Assembly: GCA_014647935.1 (NCBI GenBank)
Contig: BMQD01000006.1
Coordinates: 307,469 to 371,468, forward strand
Source of the DNA: Planomonospora parontospora
Lineage (GTDB): Bacteria; Actinomycetota; Actinomycetes; Streptosporangiales; Streptosporangiaceae
Length of the DNA: 64,000 bases
Reading direction: 5' to 3'
In this document: positions 24,500-32,405 of the stretch, piece after piece
Layout of the letters: every line of letters starts with the position of its first letter
Position numbering within the stretch: the first letter of the stretch is position 1
Program-made: the position numbers and the translations under genes
Notes under the pieces: model-generated
Databases searched by the model: none
Told to the model about the DNA's origin: nothing
The model's input: the letters and a program-made list of their open reading frames with translations, nothing else

Positions 24500-25414
24500 G
24501 TGACCGTCGAGCGCTTCGAGGAACACCGCGACCTGCTGACCGGGGTCGCCTACCGGATCCTAGGCACCGTCGCGGACGCCGAGGACGTCGTGCAGGAGGC
24601 ATGGCTGCGCTGGTCCGGCGCGGACACCGCGGCGGTCGAGAACGACCGGGCCTACCTGATCAGGGTGACCACCCGCCTGGCCGTCGACCGGCTCCGGCGG
24701 GCAAAGGCCCGCAGGGAGTCCCATGTCGGGGAGTGGCTGCCCGAGCCGGTGGGCGCCGATCCGGCGGGCACCGTCCCGGACGTGGCCGAACGGGTCGCGC
24801 TGACCAACTCGGTGGAGTTGGCGCTGCTGGTGGTGCTGGAGACGTTGTCGCCGCTGGAGCGGGCGGTGTTCGTGCTCCGGGAGGCGTTCGGCCTGCCGTA
24901 CGCGGAGATCGGCGAGGCGGTCGGCCGTACGGAGGCGACGGTGCGGCAGCTCGCGCGCCGGGCCAGGAAACACGTCGAGGAGCGGCGGCCGCGGTTCGAC
25001 GTGGACCGGACGAGCCGCCGCCGGATCACCGAGCGGTTCATCGGCGCGTGCGTCGACGGTGACCTCGACGGGCTGATCGCGATGCTCTCCGACGACGTCA
25101 CGCTGGTGGCCGACGGCGGCGGCCGGGCGAAGGCCCCGCTCCGGGCCCTCGTCGGCACCGGGAAGGTCGCCCGCTTCCTCACCGCGATCGCCACCGAGGC
25201 GGGCGCCCGGCGGTTCGCCGAGTCCCTGGGCGTCGTGGCGCCGGAGGGTTACGCGGTGGAGTTCACCGACGTGAACGGCGCCCCGGCGGCCGTGGTGACC
25301 GCCGGGGCGCGGCCCATCTCCGTGTTCTCCCTGGTCGTCCTGGACGGCCTGGTCCGGACGGTCTACCTCGTCGCCGACCCGGAGAAGCTGACCCGCCTCG
25401 CCTCCCCGGCCTGA
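24500..25414 (+). CDS. ECF41-type sigma factor with SnoaL-like C-terminal domain (copy 2)
   Basis: This 304-aa protein has region 2 (YRILGTVADAEDVVQEAWLRW) and region 4 (LSPLERAVFVLREAFGLPYA, then IGEAVGRTEATVRQLARRAR). The C-terminal SnoaL-like extension carries DGGGR near residue 204 and DPEKL near residue 293, variants of the ECF41 signatures. The first differs at the K position from copy 1. No carboxymuconolactone decarboxylase, oxidoreductase or epimerase gene follows it; the next gene converges. Its target may be itself, through the promoter at 24463, or a distant gene. The GTG start has no Shine-Dalgarno, consistent with leaderless translation. Confidence 0.93.
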   Translation: MTVERFEEHRDLLTGVAYRILGTVADAEDVVQEAWLRWSGADTAAVENDRAYLIRVTTRLAVDRLRRAKARRESHVGEWLPEPVGADPAGTVPDVAERVALTNSVELALLVVLETLSPLERAVFVLREAFGLPYAEIGEAVGRTEATVRQLARRARKHVEERRPRFDVDRTSRRRITERFIGACVDGDLDGLIAMLSDDVTLVADGGGRAKAPLRALVGTGKVARFLTAIATEAGARRFAESLGVVAPEGYAVEFTDVNGAPAAVVTAGARPISVFSLVVLDGLVRTVYLVADPEKLTRLASPA

Positions 25415-25473
25415 CGCCGCTCCGGCGGCCCGCCCCGGAGAGCGGGGCACCGGGGCGTACCGCCGGCGAGCGC

Positions 25474-25503
25474 CGTTCTCCGGCTCGCACGAGCCGGAGA
25501 ACG
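25474..25503. terminator. Bidirectional terminator between ECF41 copy 2 and the EF-Tu fragment
   Basis: A perfect 14-bp stem (CGTTCTCCGGCTCG with its complement) has only CA between the arms. Low-complexity repeats of GGAGAACAG and GAGCACAG fill the rest of the gap up to 25575. Confidence 0.8.
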
Positions 25504-25575
25504 GGCCGGAGAACAGACCCCGAGCACAGGCCCGGGAGCAGACCCAGGAACAGACCCGGAGAACAGCGCGAACCC

Positions 25576-25980
25576 TCAGTCGAGCACGGCGAGGACCGTT
25601 CCCGCGCCCACCGTCCGACCGCCCTCGCGGATCGCGAAGCCCAGCCCCGCCTCCAGGGCGACCGGCCGACCGAGCTCGACCGCCGCCTCGACGGTCTCCC
25701 CGGGCTGCGCGCTCCCGCTCCCGCCCAGCTCCAGCCGGCCCGGCACGTCCGTCGTGCGGAGGTAGAACTGCGGCCGGTAACCGGTCGCGACCGCCGTGCC
25801 GCGTCCGCCGTCCGCCGCCGGCAGCAGGTGGATCCTGGCGGTGAAGCGCCGGTGAGCCGTCTGGCCGCCGACGGCGGCCAGCACCTGGCCGCGCCGTACC
25901 TGCTCGCGGCGGACCCCGCGCACCCGCAGCAGCCTCTCGACGGAGGCCGTCCACTCCGGGTCGCCCTCCAGCGTCCGCAA
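25576..25980 (-). CDS. EF-Tu remnant: domain III with a truncated domain II and no GTPase
   Basis: The 134-aa product matches elongation factor Tu in two separate parts. Residues 3-14 (TLEGDPEWTASV) resemble the helix at the end of the EF-Tu GTPase domain. The sequence then jumps to RREQVRRGQVLAAVG, the end of domain II, and runs through a full domain III with the diagnostic GYRPQFYLRTTDV and GFAIREGGRTVGAGTVLAV. P-loop, DCPGH and NKCD motifs are absent, so it cannot act as a GTPase. Domain III normally contacts tRNA and EF-Ts. It may bind tRNA or be a relic, but the open frame argues for use. The start is TTG at 25980 with only a weak GGGA upstream, so the 5' end is uncertain. Confidence 0.75.
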   Translation of the reverse strand: MRTLEGDPEWTASVERLLRVRGVRREQVRRGQVLAAVGGQTAHRRFTARIHLLPAADGGRGTAVATGYRPQFYLRTTDVPGRLELGGSGSAQPGETVEAAVELGRPVALEAGLGFAIREGGRTVGAGTVLAVLD

Positions 25981-26060
25981 ACGGTTTCCCGGCCCCCGGG
26001 ACCGCCGGGGCGGCGTCCCCGCCGTGTCACGAACACGCCCGCCCGCCGCGTCGTGAGGGC

Positions 26061-27224
26061 ATGACCACAGAGATCACCATCATCGGCGGCGGGCTCGCGG
26101 GGCTCACCGCGGCCATCGCCTGCGCCGAGGGCGGCGCGCGCGTCACCCTCCACGAGGCCCACCGGTCCCTGGGCGGGCGGGCCCGCTCCTCCGCGGCGCC
26201 GTACGTCGCCAACGACGGCCCGCACGTCTTCTACTCCGACGGCGAGCCGTGGCGCTGGATGGCGGCCCGCGGGCTGGTCCAGCCGTTCCGCAGGCCCACG
26301 CTCGGCGAGCTCGCCCGCTCGCGTTTCCGGTACGGCGGCCGCCTCGCCCTGACGCCGCCCTGGCCCCTGGTGAGCGCGCTGACCAAGCGCAGGATCGCCG
26401 CCCCGGTGGATCAGGACTTCCGCACCTGGGCCGCGGAGCGCTTCGGCGAGGAGGCGATGCGCACGGCCTGCGGCCTGGCCGGCGTCGCCACCTTCGACGC
26501 CGACCCGGGGCGGCTCTCGGCCGCCTTCGTCTGGGAGCGGCTGCTGCGGGTGAGCGCGCCGCAGTACCCCGCTCCCCGCTACGTCGTCGGCGGCTGGCGG
26601 AAGGTGATCGACCGGATGGCCGGCCGCGCACGCGACCTGGGCGTGCGGATCGAGACCGGTTCGCGGGTGGACCGCCTGCCGGGAGGCGGACCCGTGATCG
26701 TCGCCACCTCGCTGGACGCGGCCAGGGGTCTGCTCGGGGACGAGTCGCTGCGCTGGGAGAGCGGCCGGGCGGTCCTGCTCGATCTGGGACTCGTCCGGAG
26801 CCCCCGGGACGCCTTCGCCGTCTTCGACCTGGACGAGGGCGGGTTCGCCGAGCAGTACGGCCTCGCGGACCGCACGCTCGCCCCCGCGGGGCACACGCTC
26901 GCTCAGCTGGAGATGCCGCTCCGGCCCGGCGAGACGAGAGCCCAGGCCGTCGGCAGGCTGGAGCGCCTGGCCGACCTGGCCCTGCCGGGCTGGCCGGAGC
27001 GGGCGACCTGGCGGCGGGAGTCCGTCTGCAACGCCCGCACCGGTGCCCTGGACCTGCCCGGGTCCTCCTGGCGGGACCGGCCCGCGATCGACCGGGGGGA
27101 CGGCGTCTGGCTGGCGGGCGACTCGGTCGCGGCCCCCGGCATGCTCAGCGAGGTCTCCACGCACAGCGCCCTGGCCGCCGCGCGGGCCGCGCTGCGGGCG
27201 GCCGGGGCGCGGGTCGCGGCCTGA
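26061..27224 (+). CDS. FAD-dependent amine-oxidase/phytoene-desaturase-like oxidoreductase
   Basis: This 387-aa protein starts MTTEITIIGGGLAGLTAA, the dinucleotide-binding beta-alpha-beta motif, followed by EAHRSLGGRARS, the second FAD contact of the amine-oxidase/desaturase superfamily. The C-terminal FAD motif is seen as GVWLAGDSVAAPGMLSEVS near residue 352. The middle is the variable substrate domain. It probably oxidises a hydrophobic or amine substrate; none can be named. It starts 80 bp from the divergent EF-Tu-like gene. It carries no carotenoid-pathway neighbours, so a desaturase role is not supported by context. Confidence 0.88.
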   Translation: MTTEITIIGGGLAGLTAAIACAEGGARVTLHEAHRSLGGRARSSAAPYVANDGPHVFYSDGEPWRWMAARGLVQPFRRPTLGELARSRFRYGGRLALTPPWPLVSALTKRRIAAPVDQDFRTWAAERFGEEAMRTACGLAGVATFDADPGRLSAAFVWERLLRVSAPQYPAPRYVVGGWRKVIDRMAGRARDLGVRIETGSRVDRLPGGGPVIVATSLDAARGLLGDESLRWESGRAVLLDLGLVRSPRDAFAVFDLDEGGFAEQYGLADRTLAPAGHTLAQLEMPLRPGETRAQAVGRLERLADLALPGWPERATWRRESVCNARTGALDLPGSSWRDRPAIDRGDGVWLAGDSVAAPGMLSEVSTHSALAAARAALRAAGARVAA

Positions 27225-27244
27225 CCTCCCGCGCCGGGCCCGCG

Positions 27245-27357
27245 TACCGTCCGTGCCGTCCGCAGTGCCGGACCCGTGCACCGTCCGTGCCATCCGCCGG
27301 CCCGGGGCCGTGGAAGCGATGCCGTCCGTCGCCCCGAGGACGTGGAAGCGATGCCGG
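27245..27357. repeat. Two imperfect tandem repeats after the FAD oxidoreductase gene
   Basis: ACCGTCCGTGCC recurs with a 34-bp period (from 27246 and 27280), and GTGGAAGCGATGCCG recurs with a 32-bp period (27310 and 27342). The repeats fill most of the gap before the terminator at 27387. No gene is visible. Confidence 0.7.
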
Positions 27358-27386
27358 CCGCGGTGCCGGGACCGCCGGAGACGATG

Positions 27387-27433
27387 CCGGCCGCGGCCTG
27401 CGCCGCCCCCGAGGAGGCGCAGGCCGCGGCCGG
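27387..27433. terminator. 18-bp perfect hairpin between convergent FAD oxidoreductase and transporter
   Basis: The left arm CCGGCCGCGGCCTGCGCC is fully complementary to 27416-27433, with an 11-nt loop. It lies 10 bp from the transporter's stop codon and can terminate transcription from both sides. Confidence 0.85.
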
Positions 27434-27442
27434 GCGGGAGCG

Positions 27443-28672
27443 TCAGCGGGCCTGGACCCGCTCGTCCTCCAGGTAGCGGGCGCGGCCGGCGTACCAGCCG
27501 GCGGCGAGCTGCACGGTGACCACCGCGAGCAGGAGCAGGAAGGTGAGCGTCCAGCCTCCGGTCGCCTCGTGCATCACGCCGACGACCAAGGGGCCCGCAC
27601 CCGCGATGAGGTATCCGGTGCTCTGTCCGAAGGCGGACAGAGCGGCGGTGGCCTCGGGGGTGCGCGTGCGCAGGGCGAGCATGGTCAGCGCGAGCGGGAA
27701 GGATCCCATCCCGATGCCGACCAGGACCGCGAAGACCCAGGCCAGAGCGACCGGGGCCAGCCAGAGGCCGAGGAAGCCCACCAGGTAGAAGGCGACGAAC
27801 GCCGCCACCGCCGGCCGCTGGTCGGCGAACCTGGAGGCGACCGAGGGCGTGATCATCGAGACCGGGATGCCGATCGCGGTGAAGACGCCCAGCACCAGCC
27901 CGGCCTGCCCCGAGGTGTAGCCGCCGTCGACGAGGATCTGGGGCAGGAAGCCGAACATGATGTAGGCCACCATGCTCTGGGTGCCGAAATAGGCGGTGAC
28001 GGACCAGGCCAGCCTGCTGCGGAGCAGCGTCCGCAGGCCGAGGCGGCCGGTGCCCTCGCCCTTGTCCGGCTCGCTGCGCAGCAGCACGAGCCAGGGAAGG
28101 GCGGCGACGGCGGCCAGCGCGCCCCACACGCCGAGCGCCAGATGCCAGTTGCCGTCGGCGGCCCGCTCGATCGGCACGGTCGCCGCGGCGGCGAGCATGG
28201 TGCCGACCGCGAGCGCGGTGGTGTAGACCGTGGTCATCGTCCCGGCCCTGCCGGGGAAATGGCGCTTGATCAGCGTGGGGATGAGGACGTTGCCCACCGC
28301 GCCGCCGGACAGCGCCAGCGCGCTGCTGAACAGGAAGAGTTCGGCGGAGCCCGCCATCGCGCGGATCACCAGGCCGGTTCCGAGCGCGAGGAGGGCGAGC
28401 AGCAGCAGCCGGTGCTCTCCGGTCCTGCGGGCCAGGGCCGGGGTCGCCGCCCCGACGGTGGCGAAGATGAGCACCGGGAGGGTGGTGAGCAGCCCGATGC
28501 CGGCGCCGGACATGCCGAGGCCGGCCGAGATCTCGTCCAGGACCGGCCCCACGCTGGTGACCGCGGTGCGCAGGTTCAGCGCGGCCAGGACGATCCCCAG
28601 CACGAGCAGCCAGGTCAGGGATCCTGCCGCTTCCCCTGTGCGGCGCCGGGTCTCCTGGGTGAGCACGCTCAT
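27443..28672 (-). CDS. MFS transporter, CynX/NimT family
   Basis: This 409-aa protein has about 12 transmembrane helices. It opens with LLVLGIVLAALNLRTAVTSV, typical of the cyanate/nitroimidazole (CynX/NimT) branch, in which LNLRT lies in TM1, and continues with SVGPVLDEISAGLGMS and PALARRTGEHRLL. Substrates in this branch include cyanate and nitroimidazole derivatives, but specificity is not readable from sequence. GGGAGG lies 10 bp before the ATG. The gene is convergent with the FAD oxidoreductase. Its upstream region (28673-28800) is less GC-rich and should hold the promoter; I could not fix the hexamers. Confidence 0.92.
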   Translation of the reverse strand: MSVLTQETRRRTGEAAGSLTWLLVLGIVLAALNLRTAVTSVGPVLDEISAGLGMSGAGIGLLTTLPVLIFATVGAATPALARRTGEHRLLLLALLALGTGLVIRAMAGSAELFLFSSALALSGGAVGNVLIPTLIKRHFPGRAGTMTTVYTTALAVGTMLAAAATVPIERAADGNWHLALGVWGALAAVAALPWLVLLRSEPDKGEGTGRLGLRTLLRSRLAWSVTAYFGTQSMVAYIMFGFLPQILVDGGYTSGQAGLVLGVFTAIGIPVSMITPSVASRFADQRPAVAAFVAFYLVGFLGLWLAPVALAWVFAVLVGIGMGSFPLALTMLALRTRTPEATAALSAFGQSTGYLIAGAGPLVVGVMHEATGGWTLTFLLLLAVVTVQLAAGWYAGRARYLEDERVQAR

Positions 28673-28800
28673 GCGGTTTCGGTCCTCCCGACTCGGGCCG
28701 TAAATTCATGGGATGATTGGCTGACTCCAACTGTAACAGGACTGAAATTCGCATTTGTTCCTGACATTACGGATCCCCGGCAGATCCCTGACAACGTGGA

Positions 28801-28840
28801 AGCCCGGGCCCCTCTCTTCTGACAGAGAGGAACCCGGGCT
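28801..28840 (-). terminator. Terminator after the SRPBCC gene
   Basis: AGCCCGGG pairs with CCCGGGCT, with an internal CCTCTCT/AGAGAGG stem and a short loop. The hairpin lies about 30 bp after the stop of the minus-strand SRPBCC gene. Confidence 0.75.
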
Positions 28841-28872
28841 CCTTCGCTCGGCTCAGAGACCCCCGGAGAGCC

Positions 28873-29394
28873 TCAGAGGCCCTGGCCCGGCGTGGTCGGC
28901 GGCAGGCCGCCGCCGAGCAGCGGGTCGGCGCCGCGGTCCTGCGGGCCCGGGACGTCCCCGCGCCACGCGCCGGTCTCGGCGCCGCGCGACTCGATGAACG
29001 CCTTGAAGCGTTCCAGGTCGCCCTTGACGCGGACCCGGACGATCTGGAGCCAGTCGCCGACCGTCTCGACGAAGCCCTCCGGGTCGTACTCCATCTGGAG
29101 CGTGACCCGGGTGGTGTCCGGGGCCACGTGGTGGAAGGTCACCACACCCGCCTGGTGCGGCCGCTCGACGGACTTCCAGGCCACCCGCTCGTCGGGGTGC
29201 TGCTCGGTGATCTCCGCCTCGAACTCGCGGCGGACGCCGGCGATCTCCACGATCCACGCCGTCCGGGTGTCGCTCAGCTGCTTGACCGACTCGACGCCTT
29301 CCATGAACTCGGGAAAGCTCTCGAACTGCGTCCACTGGTTGTACGCCGTGCGGATCGGCACGTTCACGTCGATGGACTGCTCGATCGTGCTCAC
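28873..29394 (-). CDS. SRPBCC-family protein (polyketide cyclase/dehydrase-like)
   Basis: The 173-aa protein has the START-like helix-grip features IEQSIDVNVPIRTAYNQWTQ, FPEFMEGVESVKQL and TFHHVAPDTTRVTLQMEY. Relatives with this start (IDVNVPxxxAYNQWTQFExFP) are common small actinobacterial proteins that bind hydrophobic ligands. Some are called cyclases, though no cyclase activity is shown. The last 30 residues are Gly/Pro-rich and probably disordered. GTG at 29394 has GGAGG 6 bp upstream. It lies 60 bp downstream of the two small membrane-protein genes on the same strand. Confidence 0.88.
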   Translation of the reverse strand: MSTIEQSIDVNVPIRTAYNQWTQFESFPEFMEGVESVKQLSDTRTAWIVEIAGVRREFEAEITEQHPDERVAWKSVERPHQAGVVTFHHVAPDTTRVTLQMEYDPEGFVETVGDWLQIVRVRVKGDLERFKAFIESRGAETGAWRGDVPGPQDRGADPLLGGGLPPTTPGQGL

Positions 29395-29454
29395 AGTCTG
29401 CCTCCCTGTTTCGCGGTTGGGGAGGCTGGACTGCCCAGCCGGGCTGCGGGCTAA

Positions 29455-29883
29455 CTACCTACGGCGGGAAAGCCAATAAAGTCCCAGGACAGGAAGGACT
29501 AACGGGATGAAAACGTAACCGCTCCCGAAACCTGACCAGACCGTTGCCTTCGGGAACGCCTCCGGGTCCACCAGGCTCAGCGTGCCCACGATCAGCACCC
29601 CGGCCAGCTCGATCCCGCACGCCACCAGCGCCAGGCGGCGCATCCCCCGGCCCAGGGCCACGGCCAGCAGGAGGTAGACCGCGGCGGCGAAGGCCGACAG
29701 CGTGTAGGCCAGCGGGGCCTCGCCGAACTGCCGTGAGATCTGCACCGCCGCCCGCGCTCCGGCGGCCAGCGCGAAGATCCCGTAGACCGCGACCAGCACC
29801 CGGCCCGGCCCGGCGCCCGTCGTGTGCCCGCCGTCCACCGGCCGGCCCTGCCCCGTCCGGCCCTGCTCTGCGCGCCCGGTCAT
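29455..29883 (-). CDS. Small four-helix membrane protein (second of an overlapping pair)
   Basis: This 142-aa protein has an N-terminal Gly-rich polar stretch of about 28 residues, then four hydrophobic helices (VLVAVYGIFALAAGARAA, YTLSAFAAAVYLLLAVAL, LALVACGIELAGVLIVGTL and GYVFIPLVLPVLGLYWL). Its ATG overlaps the stop of the upstream membrane protein (ATGA), so the two should be translated together and may form a complex. The helix pattern resembles the integral membrane proteins often listed as hypothetical in Streptosporangiales. No function is known to me. Confidence 0.72.
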   Translation of the reverse strand: MTGRAEQGRTGQGRPVDGGHTTGAGPGRVLVAVYGIFALAAGARAAVQISRQFGEAPLAYTLSAFAAAVYLLLAVALGRGMRRLALVACGIELAGVLIVGTLSLVDPEAFPKATVWSGFGSGYVFIPLVLPVLGLYWLSRRR

Positions 29884-30242
29884 CCCATCCCCTGCCAGAT
29901 CTGCAGCATCCGCCCGACCATGCCGGGGATCGCGAAACCCGCGACCGCGATCACGGCGGGACCCCAGCGGGAGCGCTCGCCCACCCCCCAGAACGCGGCG
30001 ACCGGAGGGATCACCACGGTGCCCGCCGTGTAGCCGATCAGCGTGGCGGTGTCGGCCGGGCCCTCTCCCCCGACCAGCGCGGCGACCACGAATCCCGCCT
30101 GGACGAGCAGGCCGATCTCGAGCACGCCCAACGCGACGAGGAGTACGGTGCCCATCGACTTGTTCAGCGCGGTCGTCAGCAGGCTCACCAGCGCGATCAC
30201 CAGCGCGAACACGATCAGACCGGTGGCGAGCGGCCCGATCAT
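29880..30242 (-). CDS. Small four-helix membrane protein (first of an overlapping pair)
   Basis: The 120-aa protein starts MIGPLATGLIVFALVIALVS and has four hydrophobic segments, ending VGRMLQIWQGMG. The middle has AALVGGEGPADTATLIGYT. It overlaps the next gene by ATGA. It is divergent from the DUF523 gene, with about 90 bp between the starts. The ORF continues upstream of 30242 but that stretch is antisense to the DUF523 gene. Function is unknown; a transporter or sensor accessory is possible but unsupported. Confidence 0.72.
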   Translation of the reverse strand: MIGPLATGLIVFALVIALVSLLTTALNKSMGTVLLVALGVLEIGLLVQAGFVVAALVGGEGPADTATLIGYTAGTVVIPPVAAFWGVGERSRWGPAVIAVAGFAIPGMVGRMLQIWQGMG

Positions 30243-30335
30243 CGGGACACCCTGAGGTTTGCGGACATGGCAGACAGGGTACTGCCCGCCCGTCCCGCCC
30301 TCCGATCCGAGGCGCGTACGCTGGAGGGCGTGGAG

Positions 30336-30827
30336 ATGATCCTGGTCAGCGCCTGCCTGATGGGACGGAAGGTCCGCTACGACGGAGCCGCCAAGACGAG
30401 CGGCGACGCCGTGCTGGCCCGCTGGCGGCAGGAAGGCCGGCTCGTCCCGTTCTGCCCCGAGGTCTCCGGCGGGCTGCCCGTCCCCCGTCCCGCCGCGGAG
30501 ATCTCCGGCGGCGCCGGAGGGGCGGCCGTGCTCGCGGGCGCCGCCAGGGTCCTGGCCGCCGACGGCACGGACGTCACCGGGGAGTTCCTGGCGGGGGCCC
30601 GCGCCGCGCTGGCCGCCGCGAGGTCCGCGGGCGCCCGGATCGCGATCCTGAAGGAGGGCAGTCCCTCCTGCGGAAGCCTGACCGTCTACGACGGCACCTT
30701 CCGCGGCCGCCTGCTGCCGGGCCGGGGCGTCACCACCGCCCTGCTGGAGGAGCACGGCGTGGCGGTCTTCGGCGAGGATCGCATCGCCGAGGCCGACGTA
30801 CGGCTCCGCGAACTCGAAGGACCGTGA
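30336..30827 (+). CDS. DUF523-family protein
   Basis: This 163-aa protein starts MILVSACLMGRKVRYDGA and has the family's conserved cysteines in SACLMG, PFCPEVSGGLPVPRP and KEGSPSCGS. These suggest a redox or metal site. DUF523 is widespread in bacteria and its chemistry is undefined. GGAGG lies 8 bp before the ATG at 30336. The GTG two codons earlier is a less likely start. The gene's last codons and stop are part of a 45-bp imperfect tandem duplication that continues into the intergenic region. Confidence 0.88.
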   Translation: MILVSACLMGRKVRYDGAAKTSGDAVLARWRQEGRLVPFCPEVSGGLPVPRPAAEISGGAGGAAVLAGAARVLAADGTDVTGEFLAGARAALAAARSAGARIAILKEGSPSCGSLTVYDGTFRGRLLPGRGVTTALLEEHGVAVFGEDRIAEADVRLRELEGP

Positions 30828-30889
30828 TCTCCCGGCGGTGACATACGGCTCCGCCGGGCGCGAAGGGCTGTGGTCTCCCGGCGGCGAGG
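30799..30889. repeat. 45-bp imperfect tandem duplication spanning the DUF523 stop codon
   Basis: TACGGCTCCGC begins copies at 30799 and 30844, and TCTCCCGGCGG recurs near each end. One copy includes the last nine codons of DUF523 and the stop; the other is non-coding. A 7-bp stem (CGCCCCG with CGGGGCG, 30904-30923) follows and may terminate transcription. Confidence 0.75.
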
Positions 30890-30990
30890 CCTCCGTGACC
30901 TCTCGCCCCGCGTCTCCGGGGCGCGCTCCCGGTCCGCCGCCCGGGGCGACCCCGCAGGGTGATCCGGCCGCGTTCTTCGGAGGCGGCGGA

Positions 30991-31677
30991 TCAGAACTCC
31001 CAGACGTCGGTGCGGTTCTCGTGCCCGATGCAGAAGGCCGACGAGCCGTGCGCCCCCTGGATCAGGTCCACCCGGATCCATCCGTCGGCCTGGGAGACCT
31101 TCGTCTCGTAGCCCGCGTTGGGCGCGGCGGAGACCAGCCGGCAGAGGCCGTTCTCGATGACGAACGACACCGAGCCGCCCTTCACGTTCACCACCCGCAC
31201 GTTCGCGTCCGGCGCCGCCTTGGCCTCGGGAGCCTTCGACGCCGAGGCCCTGGGCGCCGACGAGGTCCGGGTGGCCGTGGGCTCGGGGGCCGGGTCCGGC
31301 CGGGTCCGGGGGCTGCCGGAGCTGGTCGGCCTGCTCGGCGGGCGGGTCGCCGGCGGGGCGGAACCGGTGGCCCGGCTCACCGGCGCGGCGGTGCCCGTCG
31401 GCGCGGGGGTGGCCGGGGGCCGGGTCCGGGCGTGCTTCTCCGGCGCCTCGGAGCGCGCGGTCGCGATCGGGGTGCCCACGCCCGCGGTCGGCTCGGCGGG
31501 CGCCCCGACGGGGAGCGCCGCCGCCCCGGTCCGTCCGTTCACGGCACTGAGCGGCTCGATCCTCATGTCGTCGACGACCTCGCTGCGCAGCACGTCGCGG
31601 ACACCGAACCAGGCGACCCACGTCGCCAGCACGGTGGCGCCGAGCCACACCGCGATGAATCCCAAGCTCTGCCGCAT
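30991..31677 (-). CDS. Membrane-anchored Pro/Thr/Ser-rich extracytoplasmic protein
   Basis: The 228-aa protein has one transmembrane segment near the N-terminus (LGFIAVWLGATVLATWVAWF, residues 5-24). A Pro/Thr/Ser/Ala-rich linker of roughly 110 residues follows, which could span the cell wall. The C-terminal globular domain is about 65 residues with two Cys (NGLCRLVSAAPNAGYETK, then SSAFCIGHENRTDVWEF), presumably a disulfide. It is divergent from a response-regulator/histidine-kinase operon. A sensory or signal-modulating role is a guess based only on this position. I chose the ATG at 31677; a start at 31713 would overlap the divergent promoter. Confidence 0.75.
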   Translation of the reverse strand: MRQSLGFIAVWLGATVLATWVAWFGVRDVLRSEVVDDMRIEPLSAVNGRTGAAALPVGAPAEPTAGVGTPIATARSEAPEKHARTRPPATPAPTGTAAPVSRATGSAPPATRPPSRPTSSGSPRTRPDPAPEPTATRTSSAPRASASKAPEAKAAPDANVRVVNVKGGSVSFVIENGLCRLVSAAPNAGYETKVSQADGWIRVDLIQGAHGSSAFCIGHENRTDVWEF

Positions 31678-31727
31678 GCGGTGAATTATTACCCTAGATG
31701 CCTGTTTGTTCACTACGGTTACGCCCC

Positions 31728-32405
31728 ATGGCGACCGTTCTCGTGGTGGAAGACGACGAGTACGTACGCTCCGCGATCATTCAGGAACTGAGCAGGCGCC
31801 GGCACGCCGTGCGCAGCGCGGGGCGTGCTCTCGACGCGTTGCGGGAGATCACCCAGCATCCCCCGGACGCGGTGATCCTCGACCTCGGCCTGCCCGATCT
31901 GGACGGGTCGGAGGCGCTGAAGATGGTGCGCAGCGTCTCCAGCGTCCCGGTGATCGTGGCCACCGCCCGGGACGACGAGGCCGAGATCGTCCGCCTGCTG
32001 CAGGCCGGGGCGGACGACTACCTGGTCAAGCCGTTCTCCGGGGACCACCTGAACGCCCGGCTGGAGGCGGTCCTGCGGCGCGCGCGGCCCGCCGGGCCGT
32101 CGAAGGTGGTCCGCGCGGGAGGACTCGCCGTGGACCTGGACCGCAGGGAGGCCACCGTGGACGGCGTGCCGCTCACGCTGACCCGCCGGGAGTTCGACCT
32201 GCTGGCCTACCTCGCGGCCCGGGCCGACCGGGTCGTCTCCCGCAAGGAGCTGCTCGCCGAGGTGTGGCAGCAGTCCTACGGCGACGACCAGACCATCGAC
32301 GTCCACCTGTCGTGGCTGCGCCGCAAACTCGGCGAGAGCGCCTCCGCGCCCCGCTACCTGCACACCGTGCGCGGGGTCGGCGTCATGCTGGTCACACCCC
32401 GATGA
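31728..32405 (+). CDS. OmpR/PhoB-family response regulator
   Basis: The 225-aa protein has a receiver domain with VLVVEDDEYVRS, the phospho-acceptor Asp near residue 52 in VILDLGLPDLDGSEAL, and the conserved Lys in YLVKPFS. A winged-helix effector follows (TRREFDLLAYLAARADRVVS, DQTIDVHLSWLRRKLG and TVRGVGVML). Phosphorylated by the adjacent kinase, it should bind direct-repeat promoters. The start at 31728 gives the canonical MATVLVVEDD. The kinase gene begins on its stop codon (ATGA), so the pair is coupled. Confidence 0.95.
   Translation: MATVLVVEDDEYVRSAIIQELSRRRHAVRSAGRALDALREITQHPPDAVILDLGLPDLDGSEALKMVRSVSSVPVIVATARDDEAEIVRLLQAGADDYLVKPFSGDHLNARLEAVLRRARPAGPSKVVRAGGLAVDLDRREATVDGVPLTLTRREFDLLAYLAARADRVVSRKELLAEVWQQSYGDDQTIDVHLSWLRRKLGESASAPRYLHTVRGVGVMLVTPR

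Noticed and set aside
26061-27224. Carotenoid biosynthesis cluster
   Set aside because: Only one desaturase-like flavoprotein is present, with no phytoene synthase or prenyltransferase.
25263-28754. A 1163-aa minus-strand open frame
   Set aside because: It runs antisense through the FAD oxidoreductase gene and out of frame through the transporter and EF-Tu remnant genes. It has no family match and is Arg/Gly/Ala-rich.
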